From assembly GCF_037126465.1 (NCBI RefSeq), contig NC_088203.1, positions 90,086,668-90,150,667 of the forward strand: a stretch of DNA of 64,000 nucleotides. The letters run 5' to 3'. The notes below the pieces were generated by a model. The model had not been told where the DNA came from, ran no database searches, and saw nothing but the letters and a program-made list of their open reading frames with translations. The DNA comes from Ornithodoros turicata. Lineage: Eukaryota; Arthropoda; Arachnida; Ixodida; Argasidae. How positions within the stretch are numbered: the stretch's first letter is position 1; each line of letters begins with the position of its first letter. The position numbers and the translations under genes are program-made. This document shows, piece after piece, positions 32,171-42,811 of the stretch.

Positions 32171-33360
32171 ATAGCTTAAGCAGTAGCAGCAGTTACACTT
32201 CGATTTATGCTGAGGCGTTCGACTAATTTTTTCTTTTTCTTCTTCTTTTTTTTTTTTGTCCACGGGCGAAGCGTGCGAAGTCGCGTTTTTCGCCAAATCG
32301 ACGCCGCACAGCGGTGAAACTCGGGACTAGCCGATCCAGGTACACACGGCCGACGACCCCGCGTTCACTTGCGGAGAACTTGCTGCTTTTCGCATGGGTC
32401 GCTGAGCTGCACCTGTATTTTGCTGTTGAAATCATGGATGAAGGAAACAGTGCAGACAACGACCAACAAACTAAACCAAACGACTTTTGTTCTGTGCCAC
32501 AACGCGACTATGCGCGCCGAGGGGACAGTCAGTTTGTCTTTCCACGTTTTCTTCTTTCCACACATGGAACACCGCCTACTTTGACGCATCCTCGGAAGAG
32601 ATGGATTGCGCGACGCAAAATCAGCAAACCTGTTACATCAGCAATGCTTATGTATGGCAGAGCTCTTGGACCGTTACTGCCTACGTATCTGACGACCGTT
32701 CTTTTTCTTTTCTTTTTTTTTTTTTCTGAAGCACACTTCTGTGCAACTCACGTCAGGAAGCAAAATCTAGTCAAGGCAAAACAGAACAATATTTTTCAAA
32801 CTTGAGTAGCCATTATGTGCAATAAAGTACAAGGGATAGCGCAAAAACTTATATCAAGTCAGTTTTGTAACTGTGCATTTGAATCAGCGCGTCAAATCAC
32901 TTGGGAAAGAATGCAGTAAGAATGCGACGTTTCGTTAAGGTTTCCCAAAAACATACGCATCAGTGACACTCGTATGTGGCAACATTACCGTATAAATTCT
33001 AAACTACATTCGTGCACACGCTACACACTTAGAAGATGTAAGAGAGCATCAGCACAGATATCGTGTGCTTGCATGTCTCTGACATTCCTGCAGCACAGGA
33101 CACTCGCTGCTTGCTATTTCGGCCTCGCAACCGGTAAACGTGAAAGTCGCCTTCACGAAGTGTGGTTGATCAAACACGCCGGAACTTCGCAAATAATACG
33201 CGACAACTATAGCCTTCTCTTTGGACAACTCGGTTACGCCTGCCAGAAGTACATGAGCAGCGTTTAATACTCCTTCGCCTTCAACGCATCGATAATCAAC
33301 ATTCCAGTTCAGGAATCTCAAAATCGAAACTAAGTGACAACCTGGATACGTCCGCCATGT
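32171..33360. other. No gene firmly recognised
   Basis: T-rich tracts at 32228-32258 and 32700-32727. A plus frame (32314-32805) has a Cys/His-poor, basic middle with CSVPQ and FPRF that vaguely recalls a THAP-type fold but lacks the necessary cysteines. It is not called. Confidence 0.4.
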
Positions 33361-33445
33361 TGGAGTTAAGATGCGCCACCTACGGGTCGTCGAAAACACG
33401 ATATTCGCGTTTTCGACGACCCGTAGGTGGCGCATCTTAACTCCA
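33361..33445. repeat. Perfect hairpin, 37-bp arms and 11-base loop
   Basis: Left arm 33361-33397 (TGGAGTTAAGATGCGCCACC...) and right arm 33409-33445 are exact reverse complements around ACGATATTCGC. No mismatch is visible, which suggests a recent origin or active constraint. It may be a tiny foldback element or a structured-RNA source; no second copy is in this window. Confidence 0.97.
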
Positions 33446-33926
33446 TACATCGTGGATATTGTTTCGCGCTACTCGTACGATGATAGCGTAGAGGAAAGAA
33501 GTAAAGGAGGCGCCCCAACGGCTCTTTGACAGAAGAGAGGAGCGTGGGGCAAGTGACGTGAGGGTAGGAGGTGAGCTGTAGTTTCTTTGGAGTCACGCGG
33601 GGTCACGTTACCTGAATAGCCCAATGATGTCGCTTTCCGTACGACACTTTGGGGACCACTTCGGCGCGCCACCACCACACCTCTCTAAGTATTCCGAAAC
33701 TCCGTGTCCGAAACTATGCGTTGGGGGCTCCCATAGAGATGTATGTAACGGAAACCGGAAGGCGAGCAGTGATGTCACTGTACCTCCAATCTGGGCTTCA
33801 CTTCTCAGAGCAATTGAGCTCCTCCTTTCTTTCCTTCCTCCATGGACGATAGAATCGGCTGGTATGAATGCGGGTTGTGAATGTGGATTTTGACATTGTC
33901 ATGGTATTTTATCTTTAAAGTGGTAG
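33446..33926. other. No feature seen
   Basis: Flank between the hairpin and the miniature LTR element, with short frames only (33624-33893 plus, 33366-33596 minus). Confidence 0.4.
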
Positions 33927-34110
33927 TCAGGAGTGTGGAAGAAGAACTCAAACGACGAGATGGTCACGTGACCAAAGGAAGAAACGGGCCCAAGACCCGC
34001 AACGACGGCAGTCTGGTGTGTGGCACGAAGAAACAAGGATCTCGATACCTGGGACCTTCTGACCATTAAAAAGGTTTCTTATGGGTGGAACGAACCTGTA
34101 TTCTTGACTG
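33927..34110 (+). repeat. 5' LTR of the miniature element
   Basis: Landmarks shared with 34926-35109: CGACGAGATGGTCA, AACGACGGCAGTCTGGTG, AACAAGGATC, ACCATTAAAAAGGTTTCTTA and CCTGTATTCTTGACTG. The two copies differ at roughly one base in eight, so the element is not young. Confidence 0.85.
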
Positions 34111-34399
34111 GAGCAGTCGACAGGATCTTTTCTGCAGCATGGCGTTCTCCCAGCGTCTGACAACACGGATATTGACTCTGATTCGAGGTGGCTAGTGGAG
34201 ATTCACAAGGATTGTCACCTTCGTCCGGTGTCCCGGTCGGTATCCGCTTGCAGCAGCATCAGTTGATCAACGGTGTGAGTGAGACTTTGTTTACTGCGTG
34301 ACGGGTCGGTTGCAATACCGGTTCAATACGCCAAGATGAGAATAACGAGTTATACACCCACTGGGGGTCACTTGTCAGCAAAGAAAGCTCAAGTGAGAT

Positions 34400-34660
34400 T
34401 ACGGAGGTATTTCTGTTGGGCGACGATTGAGAGGAAAGCTTACGGAATCATTTGAGCACTGGGTCAGCTAGATACTTGTGTTTTCGGAACACGAGTTAAA
34501 GTTCGTACTGATCACAATCCTTTGACATATTTAACTGACACCGTGTAGTTTGTGCACGTTTGACACGCTGGGCTCTAGTACTGCAGCAGTACGACGTCGA
34601 ATTACAGTACTTACGCGGCAAAGACAACGTGGTCGCTGACATGTCGCTGTTGCATTAACA
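34400..34660 (+). pseudogene. Ty3-type RNase H fragment
   Basis: Reading with stops and one frame change gives IERKAYGI, ALGQLDTCVFGTRVKVRTDHNPLTYL and, further on, QQYDVELQYLRGKDNVVADM, the C-terminal half of a Ty3 RNase H (TDHNPL and the GKDNVVAD motif). In-frame stops at TGA after GII and TAG after DTV, plus loss of flanking RT and integrase, make it inactive. Confidence 0.82.
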
Positions 34661-34925
34661 GTGTCGGTTCAGTACGCAGGTGTTTCCTGTTCCGAATCCG
34701 GGGTTGTGTGCGGTTGTTTGGTGTGGTGTTTTGGGGGAAGTTGGCAGTGAATAAAGACTGGTCATTCGCGGAATGTATCAGGCAAAGTCTCGAGTGCACA
34801 GGTTGAACTTTGTGGCAAGTGGCTGCTGCGCAGTGTTGGTTCCGGGCACTCTCCGTTCCCGTGGAGAATCGCCACCAAGTGGCGCTCGACATGCTCAACA
34901 CCCTGAACTTGCAAGGGGGGAGGAG

Positions 34926-35109
34926 TCTGGAGTGTGGACGAAGGGCTCCAGCGACGAGATGGTCATTTGACCAAGGGAAGAAAAGGGCCCACAAGTCGCA
35001 ACGACGGCAGTCTGGTGCGTGGCAACAAGGAACAAGGATCACGAGACTTGGGACCTCCTAACCATTAAAAAGGTTTCTTATGGCTGGAATGAACCTGTAT
35101 TCTTGACTG
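34926..35109 (+). repeat. 3' LTR of the miniature element
   Basis: Same 184-bp length as the copy at 33927-34110. It follows a CAAGGGGGGAGGAG purine tract. CCATTAAAAAGG may be near the transcription control region; no polyadenylation signal is clear. Confidence 0.85.
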
Positions 35110-36764
35110 TGGTTAGTAAAATGGTTGTCCTGTGACTGCGACTCCATCCTGTATATCAGTTGCATCAGTTGCATGAGTTTTTGGTCAACACTAACACTAT
35201 CTAGCACGAACTGCTGGGCGGATCGGTGTAAGTAGCGCTGGCGCGGTTTTCATGCACAAGCCCAACACTGGCGCGCTAAGCTGGCCCGCACTCGAACAAC
35301 CAGCTGACTTCGCTATAAGATTAAGTTGTGTACAAAGCCGATTTACGCAAAGAGAGAGAGAGAGAGAGAGAGAAACAAAGGCTGAAACAACAAACAAATA
35401 ACAAACAAATATTCCAGTGGTTTCACAAACTTTCGATGTAATAAAGACCGAAGGGGACGGTCATCAAGACCACTTCTTTGCCTTTGTTTCCAAATGTGCT
35501 TTTCTATTCAGTCTTGGGCGTTTTCTCGCTATATTTGAGGTGGCACCCTGTGATACCTTGGGAGGGTCTTCGTAATGTTGCTACGAATTACCCAAATTTG
35601 CGACGAAATTACGTTACGCGCACCGTACACTTTGATGTGTCGTGGCCCTTGCTTTGTTGCCAAACGAGGTCCCTTGTTGCCGGTAACTTCGTTGCTTGTA
35701 ACGCGTTACGTAGACCGGTACGCAGGGAAAAGCTGGGATTCGGCTGATGCCACATTCACTGTGCTGGAGAAGAGGAGCAAGCAACATCCTCCAATGCCGT
35801 AGCACATGCAGTCCACGTTAGAGGCGTCGCCAGCAAAAGACAGCGTTGATCTCTACCCCACGATACACAGGCACAGATATGATAATGGTATAACGCTGTT
35901 TCGATCTAATCGAAACGTACCTATTTTGGTAAGGAAAAGATATGTTACGGGTTCCAAACGTTTGAAAGGAAGCCTGCAATTTATAGAGCAGGGAAGGGAA
36001 CTCTCTGGCACAACCAAAGGCGTTGAGCAAAAACGTCGGTGGAAACACGACAGCAGACTGTATTCAGAGCTGAGGAAAGAAGAGATAGGGAAGCCCTCGT
36101 CTAAGATAACTCAGGAAGGATGGTGCAACATTAATAGTGTTTATCAAATAGCAAAAAAAATTTCAAACATACACGGATATGATGCCATATGGGTTAAGGA
36201 TAATTTTGTGTTATAGAAGAAAAACAGTAGTATAGAGACAAACGTTTCCATTCTGCCTTCCTTTTTCATGCGATGGATCTCAACGCTTTGTGCTAACAAG
36301 TGAAACAGGCCGATATTCGAGAGCTTCAGAGAGAAGCAAGAGACGAGATCGGAAGCGCATCTAATCGCTTTTTCTTTCGCATGCACTCTTATTATGTCCA
36401 TTTGCAGTGAACACCCATTTTCGTGTCGCATATATTTAAGAGTGCGTAGAGGCTGTACCGATTCTTGAAATGGCCAGCTGCCTCATCAGCCATGTGTATA
36501 GGTAATTTGTTGTTGTAATGTTCCGAGTTTCATCCATCCAGGCATTGTCATGTAGTGCGTAGCGTATTAAAGAAAACCTGCATAAGAAATATGCACTTCT
36601 ATAATAAACACCTGCTTTGCCGTTAATAAAGAGCAAATCAAACGTGTGTATACCGCAGTTGTAATAGCTTTCATTCTAATATTGTGCAGCTTACATCGCC
36701 GTCATTGTAGCATACAAAGAAATCATAATGCTGTTGATCAAAATCGGGTGAAACCGGGAAAATC
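35110..36764. other. Unannotated interval
   Basis: Contains a (GA)n run (35350-35373) and a plus frame of 136 codons at 35806-36216 that is basic and has no recognised domain. A second small repeat of CAAACAAATAACAAACAAA lies at 35392-35411. No element boundary seen until LINE B. Confidence 0.35.
35350..35373. repeat. (AG)n microsatellite
   Basis: Twelve uninterrupted AG units ending in AAAC. Confidence 0.97.
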
Positions 36765-37700
36765 CCTCAGAGAAGTTTGTCGAGCTGCGTCTGCAAAGTT
36801 ATGGAGAAAATGGTACTCAGCCGCGTAGAATGGGCACTAGAGAGAGACAAACAGTTTCCGTAAGGGCCGGTGTGCTATGGACGGAGTATTGGATCTGGTG
36901 ACTTTTGTGGAACATGAACGTGCTCGTCATCGTATCACTGCGGCTGCCTTTTTAGATATCAAACGAGCTTACGACACGGTCAGCTACAGCCACGCCCTCT
37001 ATGCTCCGTATAGCCGAAGGATCCGCGGTCGATCCCTCCGTTGGATTGCACACTACCTCACCGGCAGGACAGTGTACATGCATACTGAAAATAGCGAGAG
37101 TGATCATCACGATCTTTCAAGCGGAGTGCCCCAGGGCGCTGTTCTGAGCCCCCTGCTTTTCAACGTGGTTATGCCAAGTTTATCAAGTTATCTGCCCCAA
37201 AATGTTCACATTACTATGTACGCCGACGACATATGTCTATGGTCCCCCGGAGTGCAATTACCGGCATTGCAGCAGCGACTCCAGAGTGCAATAGATTGTA
37301 TAGTTGCCTTTTTAACCGAAATGGGCATGGACATACATCCATGCCCCTTTCGGTTCCCTTTACTCGGAAAAAAAAAAAAAAGTCAGCTTCATTTGAGACT
37401 TCATGACCATGCGATAAAGAGGGTGCTCCTGCATCGGTTCTTGGAAATAGTTATCGATGCACAGCATTCATGGGCTGCTAACATCAATCATATCAAGGGC
37501 AAAGCCTACGCACAAGTCAACATTATACGTCGTATAACGGGCTCCCGCTAGGGAATGTCGACGAGTGCCTTACTCTCCGTACATAGTTTGCTGACACGGC
37601 AGATGCTGGCCTACCATCTCATCTGAGAAGATGCTGCAAAGCATCTTAGCCAAAAGCTTCAAGGTATCGAGAGGATAGAGAGGTAGCAAGCGAGCTGGTG
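36765..37700 (+). pseudogene. LINE reverse transcriptase
   Basis: After a short PQRS.. block, KVMEKMVLSRVEWALERDKQ is read to a frame change at about 36860, then MDGVLDLVTFVEHERARH. Catalytic blocks follow: AAFLDIKRAYDTV (about 36940-36985), SSGVPQGAVLSPLLFN and ITMYADDICLW (about 37210-37240, FADD-type). An A(13) run near 37371-37382 lies in the thumb region. TAG at about 37549 is the first in-frame stop after the core; similarity continues (STSALLSVHSLLTRQMLAYHL, AAKHLSQKLQGIERI) up to the inserted element. This would be the polymerase of a LINE ORF2. Confidence 0.9.
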
Positions 37701-37708
37701 GTATAGAT

Positions 37709-38382
37709 CCATAACCTAAAAACCCGAGACTAGGCGACAAAAAACCTTGTCTGTATTTGTCGTTTTTTTTTGTCCCCTAGTGTTTGATTCAGCCTCTGCA
37801 ATTTACTTCAATATGTGATAAGATTGCCCGTAGCTTTAAAGGGACCGAAAAGTGAAAAATAACCCTCATATTTTTGCCCACTGTCGTGCACAACATCGTT
37901 GTTTGATAAGACACAGAAAGCATTACTTCTCAATTCGGCATATTTTTTACGTATAAATATTTTGAAGATTGCCGGAACATGGACGGTGCTGCCAGCGAAC
38001 GGCGAAAAAGAGCAACTTGGGTTTCGGGTCCAGGGCTCCCAGGGATTGGTCAACCCTTACCACGTGAGAGTTAATTTTGTAGAGAACAAAGTTGACTCAC
38101 ATTATCTCACAGCTAAATGCCATTTCAAAAATGACGCTCACTTCCACAGCTTTTACGTTAATAAAGCATTCAGCTACTTCGCCGCTACGAGCTACGATCC
38201 GCCGCGCCATCTGCAAGGCCATCTGTGTTATCGCGTTTATTGTTTACGTCGTGGGTGGTCATGTTGGTTGCGCGAAGCAGAAAGTATAAGTGAATCACAT
38301 GTTCGTGGCTGTTGTGTCGATTATTCGAGAGACCTACATATGCCCGGTCCTAGTCCCCTAGTCTCGGGTTTTTAAGTTATGG
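37709..38382. mobile_element. 674-bp TIR element inserted in LINE B
   Basis: Inverted tips read CCATAACCTAAAAACCCGAG at 37709 and CCATAACTTAAAAACCCGAG (minus) ending at 38382, continuing into ACTAGG. The LINE protein resumes immediately after it (LKVCLGVPRAATNVLVIA). The interior includes TTAAAGGGACCGAAAAG, a motif I associate with common arthropod repeats, and a plus frame (37899-38375) without a domain. A broken relative of the tip is at 14699-14730. The direct target duplication is not clear. Confidence 0.75.
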
Positions 38383-39547
38383 ACCTCAAGGTATGCCTAG
38401 GTGTGCCTCGTGCCGCCACTAATGTACTAGTTATTGCAGAGGCCAGAGAACTTCCCATAGGCATTTTGCGTGCGCAAGAAACAGTGCGACATTACATCCG
38501 TCTCGGCACGCGGCATCACAGACATCCACTAGCACGCAAAGTTATGTGTCGAAACTCTCGTTTCCTCACAGCGATTGCCCCACATCATAGCGCTTTGCCA
38601 AAAGCTATCCCTCCACAATCGACCCAGCATCCCCGGCATCCCCCTTGAACATTTTTGGTGCGTAAAATATGTGTAACTGTGCCCGGTGTGCACCGAAGGT
38701 CAGCTCTACCATCCATTGCGCTGAGACAGTATTATCTATCCATGTGTCTATACCCATGATGGGAAAGAACTACAACAGGACAGCTATTTTTACCGATGGA
38801 TCGACGACTGCAGCTGGATCTGCGTCTGGCTTTGTTGTCCCCGAGCACAACATGGAAGGAATGACACGTCTATCCCACAGATCATCCTCAACAACGGCAG
38901 AACTAGTCGCCATACTACTCGCTCTTGAATATGTGGTTGCATACCCGTCTGCAGCGCAATGGATCATATATAGCGATTCAAAGGCTGGACTACAAGCAAT
39001 AATATAATTCCTGCGTAATGGGTGTATGGTACCCGTAGTCCACGACATTCTGACAGTGTACATGCAATCCAGGCATGCTGGCCATGACATCATACTTCAA
39101 TGGATTCCTGGACACGCAGGCATACGGGGGAATGCAGCGGCTGATAAAGTAGCGGATCTAGCGCATCTGTCCTTATCAAAGCATCTGGTGCCGTACTCCA
39201 AAGCCGATGTGCAAGACATATTGGGGTCTCTTACAGAGACTATGACAAGGCAGTAATGGCTACAAGTTGACGCGAATTCCTCGTTGTTCCATCAAATTGA
39301 CCCGGATCTGAAATTTAGAGTTCCGTCCACGTTACCTCGGTCTATCCAGACGCTCTTGCGTAGGTTGCGTCTGAACGTGCCATACGGGCGCCAATTCCTC
39401 CATCAAGTTGGGAAGGCAGATTCAGCGAACTGTACACTTTGTGCAACCGTGGAGGACACTGGACACATTCTCGTGCACTGCTCTGATACGCAACTCAAAG
39501 GGCTACATGAAATCTGCTCTCGACCGACTGAACAACCGCACCTTTGA
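38383..39547 (+). pseudogene. LINE RT C-terminal part, RNase H and CCHC finger
   Basis: After the insertion the reading resumes with LKVCLGVPRAATN and the RT-RNase H linker (38383-38648). RNase H follows: TAIFTDGSTT (first catalytic Asp), TAELVAILLALEYV (Glu), IIYSDSKAGLQAI (Asp) and IILQWIPGHAGIRGNAAAD (catalytic His/Asp region). Two in-frame TAA stops, at 39005-39007 and 39254-39256, interrupt one frame that otherwise extends to 39547. The C-terminal finger is CTLCATVEDTGHILVHC (C-x2-C-x7-H-x4-C). A frame shift near 39500 leads to FDLVKVLGPWPS. RNase H removes the RNA template after reverse transcription. Confidence 0.9.
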
Positions 39548-39845
39548 CCTAGTAAAAGTGCTGGGTCCTTGGCCATCTAACAAGATGGGATGCTGTCTTG
39601 GCAGCGCTTGTGATATTTATTCAGAAGTGTGCGTTGGAGTCAGCCTATTAGGACCATGTAATTCACTGTGCGGTAATTCACTACGTGAACCGGTGATTTT
39701 GGATTTTGGCCTTTGGTCGATAGTTATCGCGAAAGTGGAGGTGGGGCGGTTCTCTTTTATATTTATTTTTCGGGGGGGGGGGGGGTCTGTTTATGGGGGT
39801 AGCCGAATTTGTCGTGTGACGAATTCAACCTCTGCATGGTATTTT

Positions 39846-39870
39846 CAACATCAACATCAACATCAAAATC
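39846..39870 (+). repeat. (CAACAT)n LINE tail
   Basis: Reads TTTTCAACATCAACATCAAC and continues; marks the probable 3' end of LINE B. A G(13) run lies 60 bases upstream at 39773-39785. Confidence 0.7.
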
Positions 39871-40920
39871 AGGTGAAAACTTTGGCAGCCTCACTGTTAT
39901 AACTTTATGAGTTTTAATATTAAGTATTAAGTTGGGTTAACAGAACGGTTAAAGCACTGTGACGGCTTCCCTGATGCTACGCTATATTCGCTATATAAAC
40001 GCTATATTCACTGACTAAAATCGTATCACCGTTATAAAGTTCTGCGCCGCTTCGAGAGCTCAAAGTCGTGCCGTCGACGCCGCGTACGTATGCAGGTAGC
40101 ATCGCGGTCGCGAGGCCATAAAGCGCGTATCCCACAACACGCTACAAGCGAAAGCTACACGCGACAATAAACGACAAATTCGGCGGCTGCGCACGGGCTC
40201 TAGCAACAAAAAAGCTATGTCGCGGCTACAAAATCTTGCATCTACTCCTCGTAGATATTTGTCGCTTGTCGCCAGTCACCGTTACCCGGCGTGTGCCCGA
40301 ATTCGCTAGATTTGGCGGTATGTAACTGGAGCGAATGAGAAAGCATGGAGATGTGGGGGCAACAGCGCAGCGTGGGTTCAAGTCAACTTTATTGCAAGGA
40401 AATTTTGGGCTTGTACGTGGAAAGGAGCCGTTTGAATCGATGGTTATCGCGTGTGACAAAAAACGCATTGTGTGGAAACGGATAGAACTGCAGCGCCACC
40501 ACAGACATGTATATCGTAACAAACTTACGGTAGTGTATGTTTCTCTGTATTTATTTCCCTGCGCCTTTCAATCGAAATTTCATTATATTTGAGACAGGTA
40601 CGCCGCATAATCAATTTAAAAATACGAATTTTTCTCTCACAAATGTAGTTTTGTCGCTATAGCTGCTGTCACCTCGCAAATGAATCGGGTAGCTGCACCC
40701 GCGACAGCAACAGAAGCTGTAGCGTGTCGCTTGTTATGGGATCCACCCATAATGAAGCTCCTGCATCGCCGCCGCCGAGATCCGCAGACGAGAGCACCTC
40801 TCGCCCGGAGCGCCCCCAGAGCCGGCAGAAGAGCGCCTCTATACTTCGTATCCCTATTCCCGTATGCCTCATCTGGTTCCCCAAGAGCGCAGTGACGTCA
40901 CCTCCGCGCATGATTCCGCG
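39871..40920. other. No gene recognised
   Basis: GC-rich near 40060-40200 and 40740-40860. Minus frame 40226-40522 and plus frame 40724-41152 are without domains; the latter runs into the 17-bp array. Confidence 0.4.
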
Positions 40921-41150
40921 CCACTACATCCAACGTGCCATTACATCCAACGTGCCGTTAGGTCCAAAAACGAGCCGTTACGTCCAACCTGTTGTTACAT
41001 CCATTGTGCCGTTACCATCCAACGAGACGTTACATCCATTTTTATCCACTACATCCACGGGTCATTACATCCAACGAGCATGTACATCCAACGAGTCATC
41101 ACATCCATCGGGCCAGTACGTACAACGAGCCATTACATCCACGGACACAT
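40921..41150 (+). repeat. 17-bp tandem array, left
   Basis: About 13 units of consensus CCRTTACATCCAACGAG, mostly 17 bases with a few of 16, 18 or 20. TACATCCA is the most constant part. Frames through it give repetitive TSNEPLHP-like peptides and are artefacts. Confidence 0.92.
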
Positions 41151-42181
41151 AACGCTCGGTCAATGTTTTCGTTGGTGTTCTGTGCTTGTTACGCGGCTCC
41201 TTCCTTCGACCATCTCAAACGCGGTTCATACCAACATCACTGTTCTGTACTTTTTTGTCGCACCTGCGTCAGCAGCCACCAAGTGTTGAGGTCGTTAATT
41301 CCTTAGTTGTTTTCAAACTTAGGAGGATAGCCTATAGGTGGGTGGTCCCCATGCGAATGTCGGTGTTCCGTGCTTTATTGCAAATGACCTCCTTCACCTA
41401 TGAGATAGCGGCCTGTATGTGAATCACGTGGTGTGAATATCAGATAGAGTTGGGAAGGTGCACACACATGGTCACCTGAATCCGGGAAAATCCACGCGTT
41501 GACGCAGAAACAGGTTATTGTTGCTGTCTCGAGGATTCGACGGAGAAGAATTCCTCCGATTCAGAGACTCCACCCCGGGCAGCGAAATGATCGTCATGTG
41601 CGGAGATAGCGACTTGGAAGCGCTTTTGTCGACCTAGTAAGCGTTTTTGGAACTCACCAGAATTCACGAATGCCGTTGTGCACCCTCCATGTGTCGATAC
41701 CAGGAGAGTGTCACCCTGTGGAGTTTGCGCTCACCAGGCGACGTGACAGTGACACAACCGCCCATGAATAAACCCTTTGTGTAAGACACACTCCTACACC
41801 GTTTCAGCCACTTGGGAACACTACAAAGCTCAGGTCACTTGGAAGTTGCAGCTATGAATGCAGTAGTGACAGTGTTCAGCGCTGTACGTGTGAAAGAGCC
41901 AATAAAAAATAAGTGTCTGCGCCTTTCATTAGGCGAAAGCGATAAATGAAAAGCGGGGCGAGCTTTGCTTGGGAACCGTCTGCAGAGAGAATGAAGTAGT
42001 ACGAGAGTGGTTCAGTGTGGTAAGGCCCTTCCTCCCCGAACATTTCCGTCTCCCGTTCAGCGAGGATTACATTTCCAATCCACCTCAGCAAGAATTACCT
42101 CTTCTGAGCGCTCTGCTGCAGCGGTTCATATCCTGCTTCCGTAATTTTGGCTGACATACGTTCTCGTCCGTAACGTATAGG

Positions 42182-42330
42182 ACCACTTTGGCGAATCTGA
42201 AGCACGCACCACGAATGTGGTTGAGGGTTGGCACAATGTACTCCATGACCAACTCCCGAACCAGCTCCCGAGTCTCGCGGAACTGCTAGCTGAAGGTGTA
42301 GCATGCCGCAAAGTACCCGCTGCGGCTTCT
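42182..42330 (+). pseudogene. Possible MULE-type transposase fragment
   Basis: A plus frame reads RTTNVVEGWHNVLHDQLPNQ, resembling the 'TNN.vEGWH..f' block that follows the catalytic core in MULE-type proteins. Nothing upstream is clearly transposase, and downstream the frame becomes alanine-rich without a known domain. Interpretation rests on one block, so it is tentative. Confidence 0.35.
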
Positions 42331-42811
42331 GCTGTGCGACCCTGCAGCGCTGCCCAAGCCACAAAGGCCACGAATCCGCGAGAGGATTGCCCGACATGCC
42401 GAAGAGATGGAACTAATTCGCCACTATTTTTTGGTGTGGCCCCGTTCAATATGAAGACGTCGCAACGTACCTGAAATGCGTGATAGACTTCAGGATTTCG
42501 CCATGTACATAATGTTATAGTCCGCGAATGAAGCGCTGTTTGTAACTGATGTACCGACTAAAATATAGTATGCACTTTGCTATTATCAATTATGGCCGCG
42601 CTTCTCAAGGAACTGTGATCTTTTGCTGTTAAGTCACTGCTATACCTTTTGTAATTGCCACTGACCAGCAACCGCCTGCGGATGGTAGTCGTCTTGAACA
42701 CCAGGCAGGTCACCGGTTCACTCCTGCTATTTTCCTTAATCCGGGCTTCGTCTCCCGTCGAATTCTTACCTCCCACCGCCCCCCATGGCGACCCAGATTT
42801 TTTGGCCGATA

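Larger units (their letters stand above)
33927..35109 (+). mobile_element. Miniature Ty3-like LTR element
   Basis: Two direct repeats of 184 bp (33927-34110 and 34926-35109) enclose ~815 bp. The internal sequence includes a decayed RNase H (34400-34660) and, just before the second repeat, a purine-rich AAGGGGGGAGGAG, placed where a polypurine tract is expected. Most of gag, RT and integrase is missing. TGGAGC next to the end of the first repeat could be a primer-binding site. No exact target duplication is seen (TGGTAG at the left, TGGTTAG at the right). Confidence 0.8.
36765..39870 (+). mobile_element. LINE fragment B: RT, RNase H and 3' tail
   Basis: The plus strand holds an I-group non-LTR protein from RT motif 2 onward: RT (36765-37700), RNase H (38669-39256) and a terminal CCHC finger (to 39547). 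The 3' untranslated part ends in repeated CAACAT units (about 39846-39866), a short-repeat tail expected for this type of LINE. The 5' end is truncated within RT. A 674-bp TIR element (37709-38382) interrupts it. Presence of RNase H places it in the I/LOA/R1-like group. Confidence 0.88.

Noticed and set aside
32314..32805. THAP-like zinc-finger fragment
   Set aside because: The spacing recalls THAP but the second cysteine is Arg and no C..H pair follows. Insufficient.
37899..38375. 158-codon plus frame in the TIR element
   Set aside because: No domain; runs into the inverted tip sequence. Considered fortuitous.
30597..39870. One intact LINE
   Set aside because: About 700 bases of the endonuclease/RT junction are absent and 4.6 kb of unrelated sequence intervenes, with stops in every domain.
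40724..41289. 142- and 141-codon plus frames
   Set aside because: They read through the 17-bp array and give repetitive peptides such as THPTS-type runs.
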